A DNA stretch of 64,000 nt from Solirubrobacteraceae bacterium (GCA_024711025.1 JANJTP010000043.1:95971-159970), one strand, 5' to 3'. Positions 18,244 to 27,961 are shown, counted from the first letter of the stretch. Made by a program: numbers and translations. The notes: generated by a model not told the origin, from the letters alone.

Positions 18244-19233
18244 ATGTCGCTCAGCGGTCGGCGCGTCCTGGTCACCGGCGCGGGAGGATTCATCGGCGGC
18301 CACCTCGTCGCGAGGCTCGTGGAGGACGGAGCCGCCGTGCGGGCGTTCGTCCGCTACAACTCGCGCAACGACCGCGGAACGCTCGACTGGCTCGATCCGG
18401 CGGTCGCGTCGCAGGTCGAGACCGTGCTCGGCGATCTACGCGACGTCGAGTCGGTGACGCAGGCGGCCGAGGCGACCGACGTCGTGCTGCACCTCGGCGC
18501 CCAGATCGCGATCCCCTACTCCTACGTCAATCCCCGCGACTTCTTCGAGACCAACGTCCTGGGGACGCTCAACGTGGCGCAGGCCGCACTGCGCGCCGGT
18601 GCGCAGCACGTCGTGCACACCTCGACCAGCGAGGTGTACGGGACGGCGCAGACCGTCCCGATCACCGAGCGCCACCCGCTCGAGCCGCAATCGCCCTACG
18701 CGGCGAGCAAGCTGGCGGCCGACAAGCTGATGGACGCCTGGCATCGCTCCTACGGCCTTCCCGTGACCATCCTGAGGCCGTTCAACACCTTCGGGCCCTT
18801 CCAGTCGGCTCGCGCGATCGTCCCGACGATCGTGAGCCAGGCGCTGGCCGGCGGGCCGGTGCGGCTCGGCTCCCTGCATCCCCGCCGCGACCTGACCTTC
18901 GTCGCGGACACGGTCGCCGGATTCCTCGCGGCCGCCGAGTCCCCGGACGCCGTCGGGCGGACGATCCAGCTGGGGACCGGCGTCGACGTCTCCGTCGGGG
19001 ATCTCGTCGACCTCGTGGCGGAGGTCCTCGGGCGCGAGCTCGAGGTCGAGACCGAGGCCGAGCGCGTCAGGCCGGCGAAGAGTGAGGTGCAGCGACTCGT
19101 CTCGGACCCCTCGCTGGCCCGGACGCTCACCGGCTGGGAGCCGCGCGTCGACCTGCGCGAGGGGCTCAGACGGACCGTCGAGTGGATCGACGCCAACTCA
19201 GACCGCTTCCGCACCGACCACTATGTGATCTGA
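18244..19233 (+). CDS. NAD-dependent sugar epimerase/dehydratase (extended SDR)
   Basis: A 329-residue extended SDR acting on nucleotide sugars. The NAD motif is GAGGFIGGHL (about 12-21), the active-site Ser/Thr block is HTSTSEVYGTA and the Tyr-Lys pair is YAASK. RPFNTFGP is the typical substrate-domain motif of the UDP-GlcNAc/UDP-glucose 4,6-dehydratase and epimerase group. It probably makes a modified UDP or dTDP sugar for the polysaccharide made by this locus. A leaderless-type promoter lies directly upstream, and the flippase gene follows after 51 bases. Confidence 0.88.
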   Translation: MSLSGRRVLVTGAGGFIGGHLVARLVEDGAAVRAFVRYNSRNDRGTLDWLDPAVASQVETVLGDLRDVESVTQAAEATDVVLHLGAQIAIPYSYVNPRDFFETNVLGTLNVAQAALRAGAQHVVHTSTSEVYGTAQTVPITERHPLEPQSPYAASKLAADKLMDAWHRSYGLPVTILRPFNTFGPFQSARAIVPTIVSQALAGGPVRLGSLHPRRDLTFVADTVAGFLAAAESPDAVGRTIQLGTGVDVSVGDLVDLVAEVLGRELEVETEAERVRPAKSEVQRLVSDPSLARTLTGWEPRVDLREGLRRTVEWIDANSDRFRTDHYVI

Positions 19234-19284
19234 CACGTCGCCCGGGCGCGCGCCGCGCGTTCGCAGCGACAGCGACACCCCCGA

Positions 19285-20676
19285 ATGGCCGACGCCGAGC
19301 ACCAGGCAGGCACCACCGGAGCGCCGGCCAACGCGCTGCTCCGAACCGCGGCGCAGACGTACGGCTCGCAGCTCGGCGTCGCCGTGCTGTCCCTGGGCAA
19401 CGCCCTGATCGTCGCGCGGTCGCTGGGCGCGGTCGGACGGGGGGAGGTCGCGTTCCTCACGGCCATCGCCTGGCTGGGCTCCAACATCTCGACGTTCGGC
19501 GTCCAGGAGGCGAACGTCAACCTCGCCGCGGCCGAGCCGCACCTGCGGCGCTCGCTCGCGACGAACTCGCTGATCCTGTCCGTGCTGCTCGGAGCAGCAT
19601 GCGCCGGGGCCATCGCCGCGCTCGTCGCGATCGTCCCGGCGGCCGGCGGGAGCGCAAGCCACCTGCTGCTGTGGCTCGTCCTGATCTCGCTGCCGATGCT
19701 CATCCTCAGCACCTACCTGAGGTTCCTCATCCAGGGCGAGTACGGGTTCGGGGTCACGAACCTGGCGTGGCTGCTGCCGTCGGTCGTCAACTTCTCGGTC
19801 AACGGAGCGCTGGCGCTGGCCGGCGTGCTGAGCGTCGGAACCGCCGTGGCGACTTGGATCGGGGGGCAGCTCCTCGGCACGGCGATCATGGCCCGGTACG
19901 TCATGCGCTACTCGGTCGGCTTCGGCCGGCCCGACCTGGCCCTCGCCCGGCGCACGCTCAGCTTCGGCGGCAAGAGCCACGTGGGGCGGATCATGCTGCT
20001 GGCCAACTACCGGCTCGACCAGTGGATCCTCGGGGCGATCGCGGGCGCCCGGGAGCTCGGGCTCTACAGCGTCGCCGTGGCGTGGGCCGAGGCCCTGTTC
20101 CTCCTGCCCACCGCCCTGTCGGCCGTGCAGCGGCCCGACATCGTCCGCTCGTCGCGACGGGAGGCCGTCCGGTTGACCGCGCGCGTGTTCCGCGTGTCGC
20201 TCCTGGCGACCGCGGCGATGGCCGTCGGCCTCATCGTGCTCGCCCCGTTCCTGTGCGTCACCATCTTCGGCTCCGAGTTCCGCGGCTCCATCTTCGACCT
20301 GCGCGTGCTGGCGCTCGGGGCATTCGGGATCGTCGCCCTCAAGCAGCTCGGCAGCTCGCTGACAGGGCGCAGGCGCCCGACGGCCGCAAGCCTCTCGATC
20401 GGCTGCGCGTTCGTGTGCACCGTCGCGCTGGACTTCGCGCTCATCCCCTCGCACGGCGACGCCGGGGCGGCCATCGCCTCCTCGACGGCGTACACGATCG
20501 GCGGCGTCGTCATCGCGATCGTCTTCACGCGCACGCTCGGCGGCCGGGCGGCCGACCTCGTGCCACGGCCGTCCGATGCGCGGGAGACCTGGAGCGGGGT
20601 CCGCGCCGCGCTGCGACGTCGTCGCGCCGGGCCCCTGTCCGCGGCCGAGGAGGCGACGAAGACGACCGCCGCCTAG
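19285..20676 (+). CDS. Wzx-like polysaccharide flippase (MATE/MOP superfamily)
   Basis: A 463-residue polytopic membrane protein with about 12-14 hydrophobic segments. The N-terminal TYGSQLGVAVLSLGNALIVARSLGAVGRGEVAF matches the start of oligosaccharide flippases, and LANYRLDQWILGAIAGARELGLYSVA is the mid-protein block typical of the family. It would move undecaprenyl-linked repeat units across the membrane. The C-terminal 40 residues are charged and cytoplasmic. Its TAG overlaps the stop of the convergent glycosyltransferase in a CTAG. Confidence 0.87.
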   Translation: MADAEHQAGTTGAPANALLRTAAQTYGSQLGVAVLSLGNALIVARSLGAVGRGEVAFLTAIAWLGSNISTFGVQEANVNLAAAEPHLRRSLATNSLILSVLLGAACAGAIAALVAIVPAAGGSASHLLLWLVLISLPMLILSTYLRFLIQGEYGFGVTNLAWLLPSVVNFSVNGALALAGVLSVGTAVATWIGGQLLGTAIMARYVMRYSVGFGRPDLALARRTLSFGGKSHVGRIMLLANYRLDQWILGAIAGARELGLYSVAVAWAEALFLLPTALSAVQRPDIVRSSRREAVRLTARVFRVSLLATAAMAVGLIVLAPFLCVTIFGSEFRGSIFDLRVLALGAFGIVALKQLGSSLTGRRRPTAASLSIGCAFVCTVALDFALIPSHGDAGAAIASSTAYTIGGVVIAIVFTRTLGGRAADLVPRPSDARETWSGVRAALRRRRAGPLSAAEEATKTTAA

Positions 20677-21890
20677 GGTCGGCCGGGCTCCCGGGCGCCT
20701 CCCCGGGCGAACGCGGCGATCCGCGCGGACTGGCGCTCGAGCGTGCACTCGCGAGCCAGCTCGGGCCCGCGCGCGCTGAGTCGCTCGTGCAGCTCCGGCT
20801 CCTCGGTGACCCGCAGCACGGCGGCTACCAGGGCATCGAGATCAGCGGGGGGAACGAGGATCGCCGCGCGTCCGCCGTCGACCGCCGTGGCGACGCCCCC
20901 TACGTCCGTCGCCACGACCGGCGTCCCGCTCGCGAAGGCCTCGATGAGCACGGCCGGCACGCCCTCGGTGCGCGACACGTGCACGAACAGGTCGGCCTCG
21001 CGATACCGCCGGAGGAGCTCGGGCCCGAAGGGCACGAACCCCAGGAACTCGATCCGGTCGCTCACGCCGAGCTCCGCCGCCCGGGCGCGCACCGCGCCCT
21101 CGAGCGCGCCGGTCCCGGCCCACGCCAGGAAGTAGCGCCCGGGCCGCAGGCGCTCCAGCGCCGCCATCGCCTCGACGAGCAGGAGCGGGTTCTTCTCCTG
21201 GTCGATGCGCCCGACCGTGAACAGGCTCACGCGGTCCGCCGAGGGGCGCCGGGCCGGCGCGCTCACGAGGTCGGCGTCCCGGACCAGCGAGACCGCGATC
21301 CTCAGCAGCGAGGCGCGGGGGCCGCCGTATCGATGCTCGATCTCGGGGCCGACGACGGTGGTCGGCAGGATGCGGGAGAGCGCGCGGAACGCGGCGTCGA
21401 GGCCGCGAGCGGCGAGCAGCACCGGCTGCCAGTGCCTGCCCGGGAGCCGGCTCCTGAAGTACTCGACGGTGTCCTGCCGCACGCCGAGCACGACCCGCCG
21501 GCGCCGCGCGAGCGCCAGCGCGACGAGCAGGAACGAGAACGGGTGCGGCCCCGTCACCCAGACGACGTCGGTCGTCGCCAGGCCGCGCCAGAACCCGCGA
21601 GCCGTGCCGAGCGTGGCCCGGGCGACCTGCCCGATCCTGCTGAGATCGTCGTACGGGGGCAGCGGAGCCAGCTCGACGCCGGCGCGGAGCAGCAGCGGGA
21701 CGTCGCGGGGCAGGTCGGGGTGGGCGCGGCCGAAGAGGACGGTGCGGCCGAAGTGGCCCCCCACTTCGCAGGCGAACGTCAGGAAGGGGAAGTCGGCGGC
21801 GTCGGTCGCGACCCGGCGGCCTTCCGGCGTCTCGACGACGCCGAACGGGCCGTCGACATAGATCCCGAGAGTCTGTGCGCGGTCGGTCAC
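20673..21890 (-). CDS. Glycosyltransferase family 4
   Basis: A 405-residue GT-B glycosyltransferase. The C-terminal nucleotide-sugar domain contains FTVGRIDQEKNPLLL, the phosphate-binding EFLGFVPFG region and EGVPAVLIEAFASGTPVVATD, the E-x7-E signature of GT4 enzymes (here in the EG...IEAFA form). It adds one sugar to the lipid-linked repeat unit. GTG 21890 is preferred because the first beta strand (TLGIYVDGPFG) begins there; an ATG at 21944 would add 18 residues and still leave 41 bases before the divergent asnB. Confidence 0.85.
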   Translation of the reverse strand: MTDRAQTLGIYVDGPFGVVETPEGRRVATDAADFPFLTFACEVGGHFGRTVLFGRAHPDLPRDVPLLLRAGVELAPLPPYDDLSRIGQVARATLGTARGFWRGLATTDVVWVTGPHPFSFLLVALALARRRRVVLGVRQDTVEYFRSRLPGRHWQPVLLAARGLDAAFRALSRILPTTVVGPEIEHRYGGPRASLLRIAVSLVRDADLVSAPARRPSADRVSLFTVGRIDQEKNPLLLVEAMAALERLRPGRYFLAWAGTGALEGAVRARAAELGVSDRIEFLGFVPFGPELLRRYREADLFVHVSRTEGVPAVLIEAFASGTPVVATDVGGVATAVDGGRAAILVPPADLDALVAAVLRVTEEPELHERLSARGPELARECTLERQSARIAAFARGGAREPGRP

Positions 21891-21970
21891 GTGATCTCGA
21901 TCGGCCCACGCTTGGCGGGCAGCAGCAGCGTACGCGATGCGCATCCGTCGCCGCCAGCGCGAGTCGCGAT

Positions 21971-21976
21971 TAGACT
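21971..21976 (+). promoter_or_regulatory. Putative -10 element for asnB within a small palindrome
   Basis: TAGACT (TANNNT) lies 9 bases before the ATG at 21986. It overlaps the right arm of GCGAGTC (21959-21965) / GACTCGC (21973-21979), a 7-bp inverted repeat that could be an operator. The gap to the divergent glycosyltransferase is short. Confidence 0.4.
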
Positions 21977-21985
21977 CGCGCCGGG

Positions 21986-23875
21986 ATGTGCGGCGTCTGC
22001 GGCAGGATCTCGCTCAACGGCCGGTACGTGGATCGCGAGGCGCTCGAGCACGCGAACGACACGCTGCTCCATCGCGGACCCGACAGCGGCGGCGTCTTCG
22101 TCGAGGGGATCGCGGGCCTGGCGGCTCGCCGCCTGGCGATCATCGACCTCGCCGGCGGCGACCAGCCGATAGCCAACGAGGACGGGACCGTCCACGTCGT
22201 CCAGAACGGCGAGATCTACAACTACCGCGAGCTGCGCGACGAGCTCGAGCGCCGCGGCCATCGCTTCGCGACGCGATCGGACACCGAGGTCCTGGCCCAC
22301 CTCTACGAGGAGCGCGGGCCGCGCTTCGCGGAGGCGCTGCGCGGGATGTTCGCCGTCGCGATCTGGGACGGGCGCGCGCGCCGGCTCGTCGTCGCGCGCG
22401 ACCGCTTCGGCATCAAGCCGCTCTACTACTCCCTGAGCGGCGACTCGCTGTCCTTCGCTTCGGAGCTGAAGGCCCTCGTCGGGCAGCCCGGCTTCTCGCG
22501 CGAGGTCGACCTCGACGCGCTGGAGGCGTTCCTCGCCTTCGCCTGCATCCCCGCCCCGCTGACGATCTTCCGCGCCGCGCGCAAGCTTCCGGCCGGCTGC
22601 CTGTTGATCTGGGAGCAGGAGCGGGACGGCCGCGGCGTGCGGGTGGAGCGCTACGCCCGTCCGACGGCGGCTCCCCGCGAGACGCTCCGCGGCGAGGGCG
22701 AATCGGCACTCGCCGAGGAGCTCCTCGATCGCCTGCGGGACTCGGTGCGCGCGCACCTGGTCGCCGACGTCCCCGTGGGGATCCTGCTCTCCGGCGGCAT
22801 CGACTCGTCGCTGCTCACGGCGCTCGCCGCGCAGGAGGCCGGCACGCGGGTCAGCACCTTCTCGATCGGCTTCGAGGAGCGCCTGTTCGACGAGCGCGAG
22901 AACGCGCGGCTCGTCGCGCGGCGCTACGGCACCGACCATCACGAGCTCGTGCTGCGCCCCGATGCGGCGGAGCTGCTCCCGCTCCTCGCCGACGTCTACG
23001 ACGAGCCCTTCGCGGACTCCTCGGCGATCCCGACCTACCTGGTCTCGAAGCTCGCTCGCGAGCACGTCAAGGTCGCGCTCTCCGGGGAGGGAGGCGACGA
23101 GCTCTTCGGCGGCTACTTCAACTACGTCGGCCACAGGCTGGCGCCGCGACTCGGACGGATCGCCTCCCTGTTGCAGCCCGCGATCGCAAGGCTCCCGACC
23201 TCGACGGGGAGCGCGAGCTCGCTCGACTACAAGGCGAAGCACTTCGCCCGCGGCGCCGCCTGCCCGCCGCTCGAGCGCCACGCCATCTGGAAGAGCATGC
23301 TCACGGCCGAGCAGCGCGCCGACGTGCTGCGCCCGGAGTGCCGCGGGAGCGATCCGGTCGACCTGCTGGCGCCGACGTACGCGGAGACGGAGGGCGCCGA
23401 GGAGCTGGCGCGCATCATGGACCTCGACCTCAACGTCTTCCTCGTCGAGGACATGCTGGTGAAGACCGACCGAGCGAGCATGGCACGCTCGCTCGAGCTG
23501 CGCGTGCCGTTCCTCGACACCGCGATGACCGACTTCGCGCTGGCCCTCCCCTCGCGGCACAAGGTGCGCGGACTGGCCAAGAAGCGCCTCTTGCGCAAGG
23601 CCAGCGCCGCGCTGCTCCCGCAGGAGGTCGTGAAGGGCCGCAAGCAGGGGTTCTCGATGCCGGTCGCCGCGTGGCTGCGAACCGACCTCCAGCCGTTCGT
23701 CCGCGAGGTACTCTCTCCGGAGCAGATCCGCCGTCAGGGGTTCCTTCGCCCCGACGCCGTGACGCGCATGGTCGACGCGCATGTCGCCGGCGAGCAGGAC
23801 CTCAGTCGCCAGATCTGGTGCCTCTTGGCCTTCTCCCTGTGGTTCGATCGCTACTCCGACCAGGCTCGCCCGTAG
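21986..23875 (+). CDS. asnB: Asparagine synthetase (glutamine-hydrolysing)
   Basis: A 629-residue class II glutamine amidotransferase. Cys2 (MCGVCG) is the N-terminal nucleophile, HRGPDSGG and NGEIYNYRELR are glutaminase motifs, and the C-terminal synthetase domain has the pyrophosphate loop LSGGIDSSL (about 269-277) and ALSGEGGDELFGGY. It makes asparagine from aspartate, ATP and glutamine, or amidates a related carboxylate. Genes of this type are common in polysaccharide loci, where they may amidate uronic acids. The ATG must be right because Cys2 has to be exposed after Met removal. Confidence 0.92.
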   Translation: MCGVCGRISLNGRYVDREALEHANDTLLHRGPDSGGVFVEGIAGLAARRLAIIDLAGGDQPIANEDGTVHVVQNGEIYNYRELRDELERRGHRFATRSDTEVLAHLYEERGPRFAEALRGMFAVAIWDGRARRLVVARDRFGIKPLYYSLSGDSLSFASELKALVGQPGFSREVDLDALEAFLAFACIPAPLTIFRAARKLPAGCLLIWEQERDGRGVRVERYARPTAAPRETLRGEGESALAEELLDRLRDSVRAHLVADVPVGILLSGGIDSSLLTALAAQEAGTRVSTFSIGFEERLFDERENARLVARRYGTDHHELVLRPDAAELLPLLADVYDEPFADSSAIPTYLVSKLAREHVKVALSGEGGDELFGGYFNYVGHRLAPRLGRIASLLQPAIARLPTSTGSASSLDYKAKHFARGAACPPLERHAIWKSMLTAEQRADVLRPECRGSDPVDLLAPTYAETEGAEELARIMDLDLNVFLVEDMLVKTDRASMARSLELRVPFLDTAMTDFALALPSRHKVRGLAKKRLLRKASAALLPQEVVKGRKQGFSMPVAAWLRTDLQPFVREVLSPEQIRRQGFLRPDAVTRMVDAHVAGEQDLSRQIWCLLAFSLWFDRYSDQARP

Positions 23876-23907
23876 CCCCGCGGATCGCGCGGAGGGGGCT
23901 CCTCGCC

Positions 23908-25032
23908 GTGACTGCGGCGCTCGCGATCGGCGCGGTCGGATGCGACGGGTCGCGCGCCAGCGAGAAGCCCACCGTCCGACCGGCCGCTACCGGATGGCGC
24001 CTCCACGAGGGTCTTGCGCCGTCGCGCGGCGGCACGCGCTACGTCTCGCCCCGCGGCTCGGATCGGACGCGCGGCACCAGGCGCTCGCCCTGGCGCACCG
24101 TCCAGAAGGCGCTCGACACGCTGCGCCCCGGCCAGACGGCGGTCGTGCGCCGCGGCACGTACGCCGAGAACCTCGTCATGACGCGCGCCGGCACGCCCCG
24201 CGCGCCGATCACCGTGCGCGGCGAACGCGGCGCCGTGCTGACCGCCGGCCGGGGGCAGAGGGACAACGTGCCGCTCGAGCTCGCCGGCGGCTCGGCGTAC
24301 GTGCGGATCGAGGGGGTCGTGATCCGCGGCGCGACCGGTCCCTCGACCACCAACGTCTACGCCTCGGGAGACGCCCACGACATCGAGCTCTCGCGCTGCG
24401 TGATACGCGACTCCCAGAGGCAGGGGTTCTTCAGCGAGCGCACGACCAGCCGCATCGCGATCCTGCGGTCGACGGTGCGCGACAACGGCGGCGACGGCCC
24501 CAACCAGCTCGACCACAACATCTACATCGAAGGGCGCGGCCATCTCATCGCGAACGACGTCGTCAGCGGGGCGCGCAACGGCTTCGGCATCCAGATCTAC
24601 CCGTCGAGCGACCACATCGTCGTCGCGAACAACACGATCGTGGGCAACTACCGCGACGGGATCATCGTGGGCAGCGACGACGCGACGACGACGAGCGGGG
24701 CGCTGATCGTCAACAACATCGTCGCCCGCAACGGCCGCTACGGCATCTCCACGTACTGGGGCGGGCGCCGAGGCACGGGCAACGTCGCGCGCAACAACCT
24801 CGGCTGGCGCAACGCCGAGGGCAGCTTCGTCGGCGACGGGATCGCCTACAAGGGCAACCGGGTCGCCAACCCGCGCTTCGCCCGCGCCTCCACGGGCGAC
24901 TTCCACCTGCGCAGGAGGAGCCCGGCGCTGGGCCGTGCGCTGCGTCCGTGGGCGCCGCGCCGCGACCGGGACGGCCGTCGTCGCCCGGTGGGCGCGGGCC
25001 CCGACATCGGTGCCTACGAGCGCGGTCGCTGA
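23908..25032 (+). CDS. Secreted right-handed beta-helix protein (lipoprotein-like)
   Basis: About 374 residues. From about residue 25 the chain reads as a pectate-lyase/epimerase-type parallel beta-helix: RYVSPRGSDRTRGT...PWRTVQKAL is the classic N-terminal cap of such secreted proteins, followed by many N/D-rich coils (NNTIVGNYRDGIIVG). The start is GTG 23908 behind GGAGGGGG, but it leaves only 11 residues before Cys12 (AIGAVGC, lipobox-like). The same frame upstream holds RIARRGLL, a Tat-like stretch with no good start codon. It is a clear paralogue of the gene at 36867, which lacks the Cys. It may bind or modify the local polysaccharide. Confidence 0.8.
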   Translation: MTAALAIGAVGCDGSRASEKPTVRPAATGWRLHEGLAPSRGGTRYVSPRGSDRTRGTRRSPWRTVQKALDTLRPGQTAVVRRGTYAENLVMTRAGTPRAPITVRGERGAVLTAGRGQRDNVPLELAGGSAYVRIEGVVIRGATGPSTTNVYASGDAHDIELSRCVIRDSQRQGFFSERTTSRIAILRSTVRDNGGDGPNQLDHNIYIEGRGHLIANDVVSGARNGFGIQIYPSSDHIVVANNTIVGNYRDGIIVGSDDATTTSGALIVNNIVARNGRYGISTYWGGRRGTGNVARNNLGWRNAEGSFVGDGIAYKGNRVANPRFARASTGDFHLRRRSPALGRALRPWAPRRDRDGRRRPVGAGPDIGAYERGR

Positions 25033-26462
25033 GGCAGCGCGCGCCCGCGCGCTCGGGCGGACGGCGGGATCAGCTTCGGCAGCGCGAGCGCGATGCCGAT
25101 CACGATCCAGAGGGCGCGCGCCGTCTCGGTCTCGATGAACGTCGAGGAGATCGTCCATCCGACGAGGCTCAGCAGGCAGGCGTTCGCGACGCGGCCGGGG
25201 AGCTCGGCACCGACCCGGAACGCCCGCACCGCCGTTCGCCGCAGCGTCAGCGCCGTGCTGGCGATGATGCCGAGGAAGAGCGCGATGCCGACGAGGCCGA
25301 GCTCCGCGGTCGTGCCGATGTACGCGCTGTGCGCCTGGATGCCGGTCTCGCGCGGGGCGAACTTCGTCAGGTCCACGCCCGGCGTGCTGAGCAGGTACTC
25401 GCTCGAGACCGACGGGAACGCCCCGAACCCGACGCCGAGCACGGGGTGGTCGTCGATCGCGTGGCGTGCGGCCTTCCAGATCTCGGTGCGCCCGGATCCG
25501 GCGCTGGAGCCGGTCTCCTGGCCGCCTGTGAAGATCGTCTGCGCGCGCTTGAAGACCTCGGTGCGAAAGCCGGGCCGCGAGAAGAGCCCCAGCAGGCCCA
25601 GCGTGAGGATGAGCATCACGAGCGCCTTCTGACGCGGCGTCCCGAGCATCGCCCTCGCGGGCATGAACGGGAGCACGGCGACGATCGCGATGAGCGCGAT
25701 GAGCCCGCCGCGCGAGAGCGTCGCGAGCGCGGACGCGAGGGTCGTGAGCGCGGCGCCGTAGATGAGCAGCCGCATCAGCTGGTCGCGCGTGGCCGACGCG
25801 AGGACGAGCATCAGCGGGAACGCGACTATCTGGATGTTGGCGAAGAAGTTGGGATCCCCGACGCCGCCCTGCGCACGCCCGGACTGCAGCGAGTCCGCGG
25901 AGCCGCCGAGGCCCGCGAACGTCAGCAGCGAGAGCAGGCCGACGACGAACGACGCGAGCGCCATCACGGAGAGCACGCCCCGCAGGTCGCTCTCGCTCGT
26001 GATCAGCACGGCGAAGGCGGACATGTAGACGACCGCGATCGCCAGCGATGCCAGCAGGGTCCGCGTCTCGACCTGGCTGCTGGACCAGAGCGTGCTCGCC
26101 AGCGCCCAGACCGCGTAGCCGGTGACCCAGGCGACCGGCAGCGCGAGCCACATCGTCGCCCGGCCGCGCAGCCAGGCGAGGACGACGAAGAGCAGGGCGA
26201 CCGGCGCCAGCAGACGGCTGACGGTGACCCCGCCGAGCGCGATCACCTCCATGAAGATCGACGCCGCGAGGATCAGCAGCAGCGAGGACGGCCGGAGCAC
26301 CGACGCGGCGACGACGATGACGACGACCGCCACCGCAATCGCCGCCGCCGTCCCCTGCGTGGCGGCCGCCCCGAGCCCGGCGGCGGCCGCGGCCGCGATG
26401 ATCGCCCACCAGTGCGGCTGCGACCGCCGGCGGCGGACGGCGGCCCGCGCCACGGTGCTCAC
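25014..26462 (-). CDS. O-antigen ligase/Wzy-like polymerase
   Basis: A 482-residue membrane protein with about 11-12 hydrophobic segments. The central GDPNFFANIQIVAFPL and the large external loop ending in HSAYIGTTAELGLVGIAL fit the Wzy_C/O-antigen-ligase family (H-x-x-Y-x-x-x-x-x-E-L-G-x-x-G). It would polymerise or attach repeat units outside the membrane. GTG 26462 is chosen because the preceding 40 residues of the longer frame are arginine-rich and overlap the divergent gene start. Its stop lies 19 bases inside the convergent beta-helix gene. Confidence 0.82.
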   Translation of the reverse strand: MSTVARAAVRRRRSQPHWWAIIAAAAAAGLGAAATQGTAAAIAVAVVVIVVAASVLRPSSLLLILAASIFMEVIALGGVTVSRLLAPVALLFVVLAWLRGRATMWLALPVAWVTGYAVWALASTLWSSSQVETRTLLASLAIAVVYMSAFAVLITSESDLRGVLSVMALASFVVGLLSLLTFAGLGGSADSLQSGRAQGGVGDPNFFANIQIVAFPLMLVLASATRDQLMRLLIYGAALTTLASALATLSRGGLIALIAIVAVLPFMPARAMLGTPRQKALVMLILTLGLLGLFSRPGFRTEVFKRAQTIFTGGQETGSSAGSGRTEIWKAARHAIDDHPVLGVGFGAFPSVSSEYLLSTPGVDLTKFAPRETGIQAHSAYIGTTAELGLVGIALFLGIIASTALTLRRTAVRAFRVGAELPGRVANACLLSLVGWTISSTFIETETARALWIVIGIALALPKLIPPSARARGRALPQRPRS

Positions 26463-26560
26463 GTTCGCCCCCCGCGTACGGCCCGGGGCCGCCGGCGGCA
26501 CGTCGCGGCCCGGTCCGACGGCGCGTCGGCGAGGCCGGCGGCAGCGGGCCGACCTGCTGA

Positions 26561-26566
26561 TACGGT
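26561..26566 (+). promoter_or_regulatory. Leaderless-type -10 element for the APH-fold gene
   Basis: TACGGT lies 6 bases before a GTG at 26573. If transcription starts at that GTG the message is leaderless. A GGGGGGAG 5 bases before a second in-frame GTG at 26600 offers an alternative start with a normal ribosome site. Confidence 0.45.
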
Positions 26567-26572
26567 GCGCGC

Positions 26573-27961
26573 GTGCGCGCACCGTCGGGGGGAGCCAATG
26601 TGCTTCACGGCTGGCTTCCGGCCGCCCTCCCCGCCGAGGCCCGCCGGTTCCGCAGCGCCGATCGCCAGCTCGCCGAGACGCTCGCGGATGCCGGAGCGGA
26701 GCTCGTGGACCGCGCGCCGGATGTCGAGATCGCCGACGCCGGCGACGTTCGCGGCGACGCGATGCAGGCGATCGTCTGCATCGACGAGGCGCAGCCCGAG
26801 GGCGGCTCGCTCCTCGTTCGCGCTCCGCGGCGAGCGCTGGCCAGCGGCAGGACGCGTCTGCGCGCCGCCGGCGCCCGGCGCGCGATCCGCCGGCGCGGCT
26901 ACCGGGACGCCCAGACCCTCATGTGGGATCTCGAGCACTTCGTCTGGCTGCCGGACGTCCGCGTCCGGCTGCGGGGCCACACCGTCGCCGAGCTGCTCCC
27001 ACAGCGCGCCGTCGTGGTCGGCCGGCGCGACGGCAGCGAGCCGACGCTGCTCGATGCGGTCGTGTCCGAGGCGGGCTCGCTGGTCGGGGGCGGGCTCCGG
27101 CACGGGTGGCCGCTCGCGCGGGCCGCGATGATGGTCGTCGTCTGCGAGCAGGCGGTCCTGCGGCTGTCCGTAGGGCGGGGACGAGCCAAGCTCGAGCGTC
27201 AACAAGCGGCTCTCGACGCGCTCCGCGCTACGGACCCGGAGCCGGTGATCGCCGACCGGCTGCCGTGGGCGCTCGGGCAGGGCCGCACGGGGCTCGCGGA
27301 CTGGTCGCTCGACACGAAGCTCGTCGGGGCCACCGCGGGAGCTCGCCTTCCGCCCTCCCTGCTCGCCGACTGCGTCGACTTCCTGGTCGCTCTGCATCGT
27401 GCCGGTCAGCGGCCGCCGCCGGACAAGCGGTCGATCGCCTCGACCGCCGAGATCGTCGCCGCCGTGGCGACCCGCGACGGGGATGCGCAGCGCCTGCGCG
27501 CGCTCGGCGCCGCGCTCGAGGAGCGGCTGCGGGACGTCCCCCGGGGCTATGGGCACGGCGACTTCTGGACGCGCAACCTCCTCGTCGCGGGCGATCGCCT
27601 CACCGGCGTGATCGACTGGGACGGCGCCGACCCCGACTGCCTGCCGCTCGTCGATCTCCTGCACCTGCGTCTGAGCGCGCGCCGCGAGCAGACCCGCGAA
27701 TACCTCGGCGCGGCCCTCGTCAGCCACCTGCTGCCGTGGGCGAAGGCCGGCGGGGACGACATAGCGCGCGGCTACGCGCAGCGCATCGGCCTGCGGCTCG
27801 AGCCGGACCTCCTGGAGGCGATCGTCGTGGCGTACTGGCTGGCGCGCCTTGCCTTCGAGATCGAGATGTTCAGCGACCGCGTGCGGCGCCCCGTCTGGTT
27901 GCGCGGGAACGTCGACGCGGTCGTCGATGTGGTGTCGCACGGCTCCCATCCCTGGCGCTAG
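26573..27961 (+). CDS. APH-fold phosphotransferase family protein
   Basis: 462 residues from GTG 26573, or 453 from GTG 26600. The C-terminal half carries the Brenner motif and the metal motif of aminoglycoside/choline kinase-like enzymes: YGHGDFWTRNLLV (about 326-338) and GVIDWDGADPDCLPLVDL. The N-terminal 200 residues are divergent, with no clear P-loop. Such proteins in glycan loci phosphorylate small alcohols or sugars. It is divergent from the Wzy-like gene and convergent with the Wzz-like gene. Confidence 0.75.
   Translation: MRAPSGGANVLHGWLPAALPAEARRFRSADRQLAETLADAGAELVDRAPDVEIADAGDVRGDAMQAIVCIDEAQPEGGSLLVRAPRRALASGRTRLRAAGARRAIRRRGYRDAQTLMWDLEHFVWLPDVRVRLRGHTVAELLPQRAVVVGRRDGSEPTLLDAVVSEAGSLVGGGLRHGWPLARAAMMVVVCEQAVLRLSVGRGRAKLERQQAALDALRATDPEPVIADRLPWALGQGRTGLADWSLDTKLVGATAGARLPPSLLADCVDFLVALHRAGQRPPPDKRSIASTAEIVAAVATRDGDAQRLRALGAALEERLRDVPRGYGHGDFWTRNLLVAGDRLTGVIDWDGADPDCLPLVDLLHLRLSARREQTREYLGAALVSHLLPWAKAGGDDIARGYAQRIGLRLEPDLLEAIVVAYWLARLAFEIEMFSDRVRRPVWLRGNVDAVVDVVSHGSHPWR

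Noticed and set aside
21891..21944. A longer start for the GT4 gene at ATG 21944
   Set aside because: The first beta strand of the fold begins after GTG 21890 and the added residues match no family pattern.
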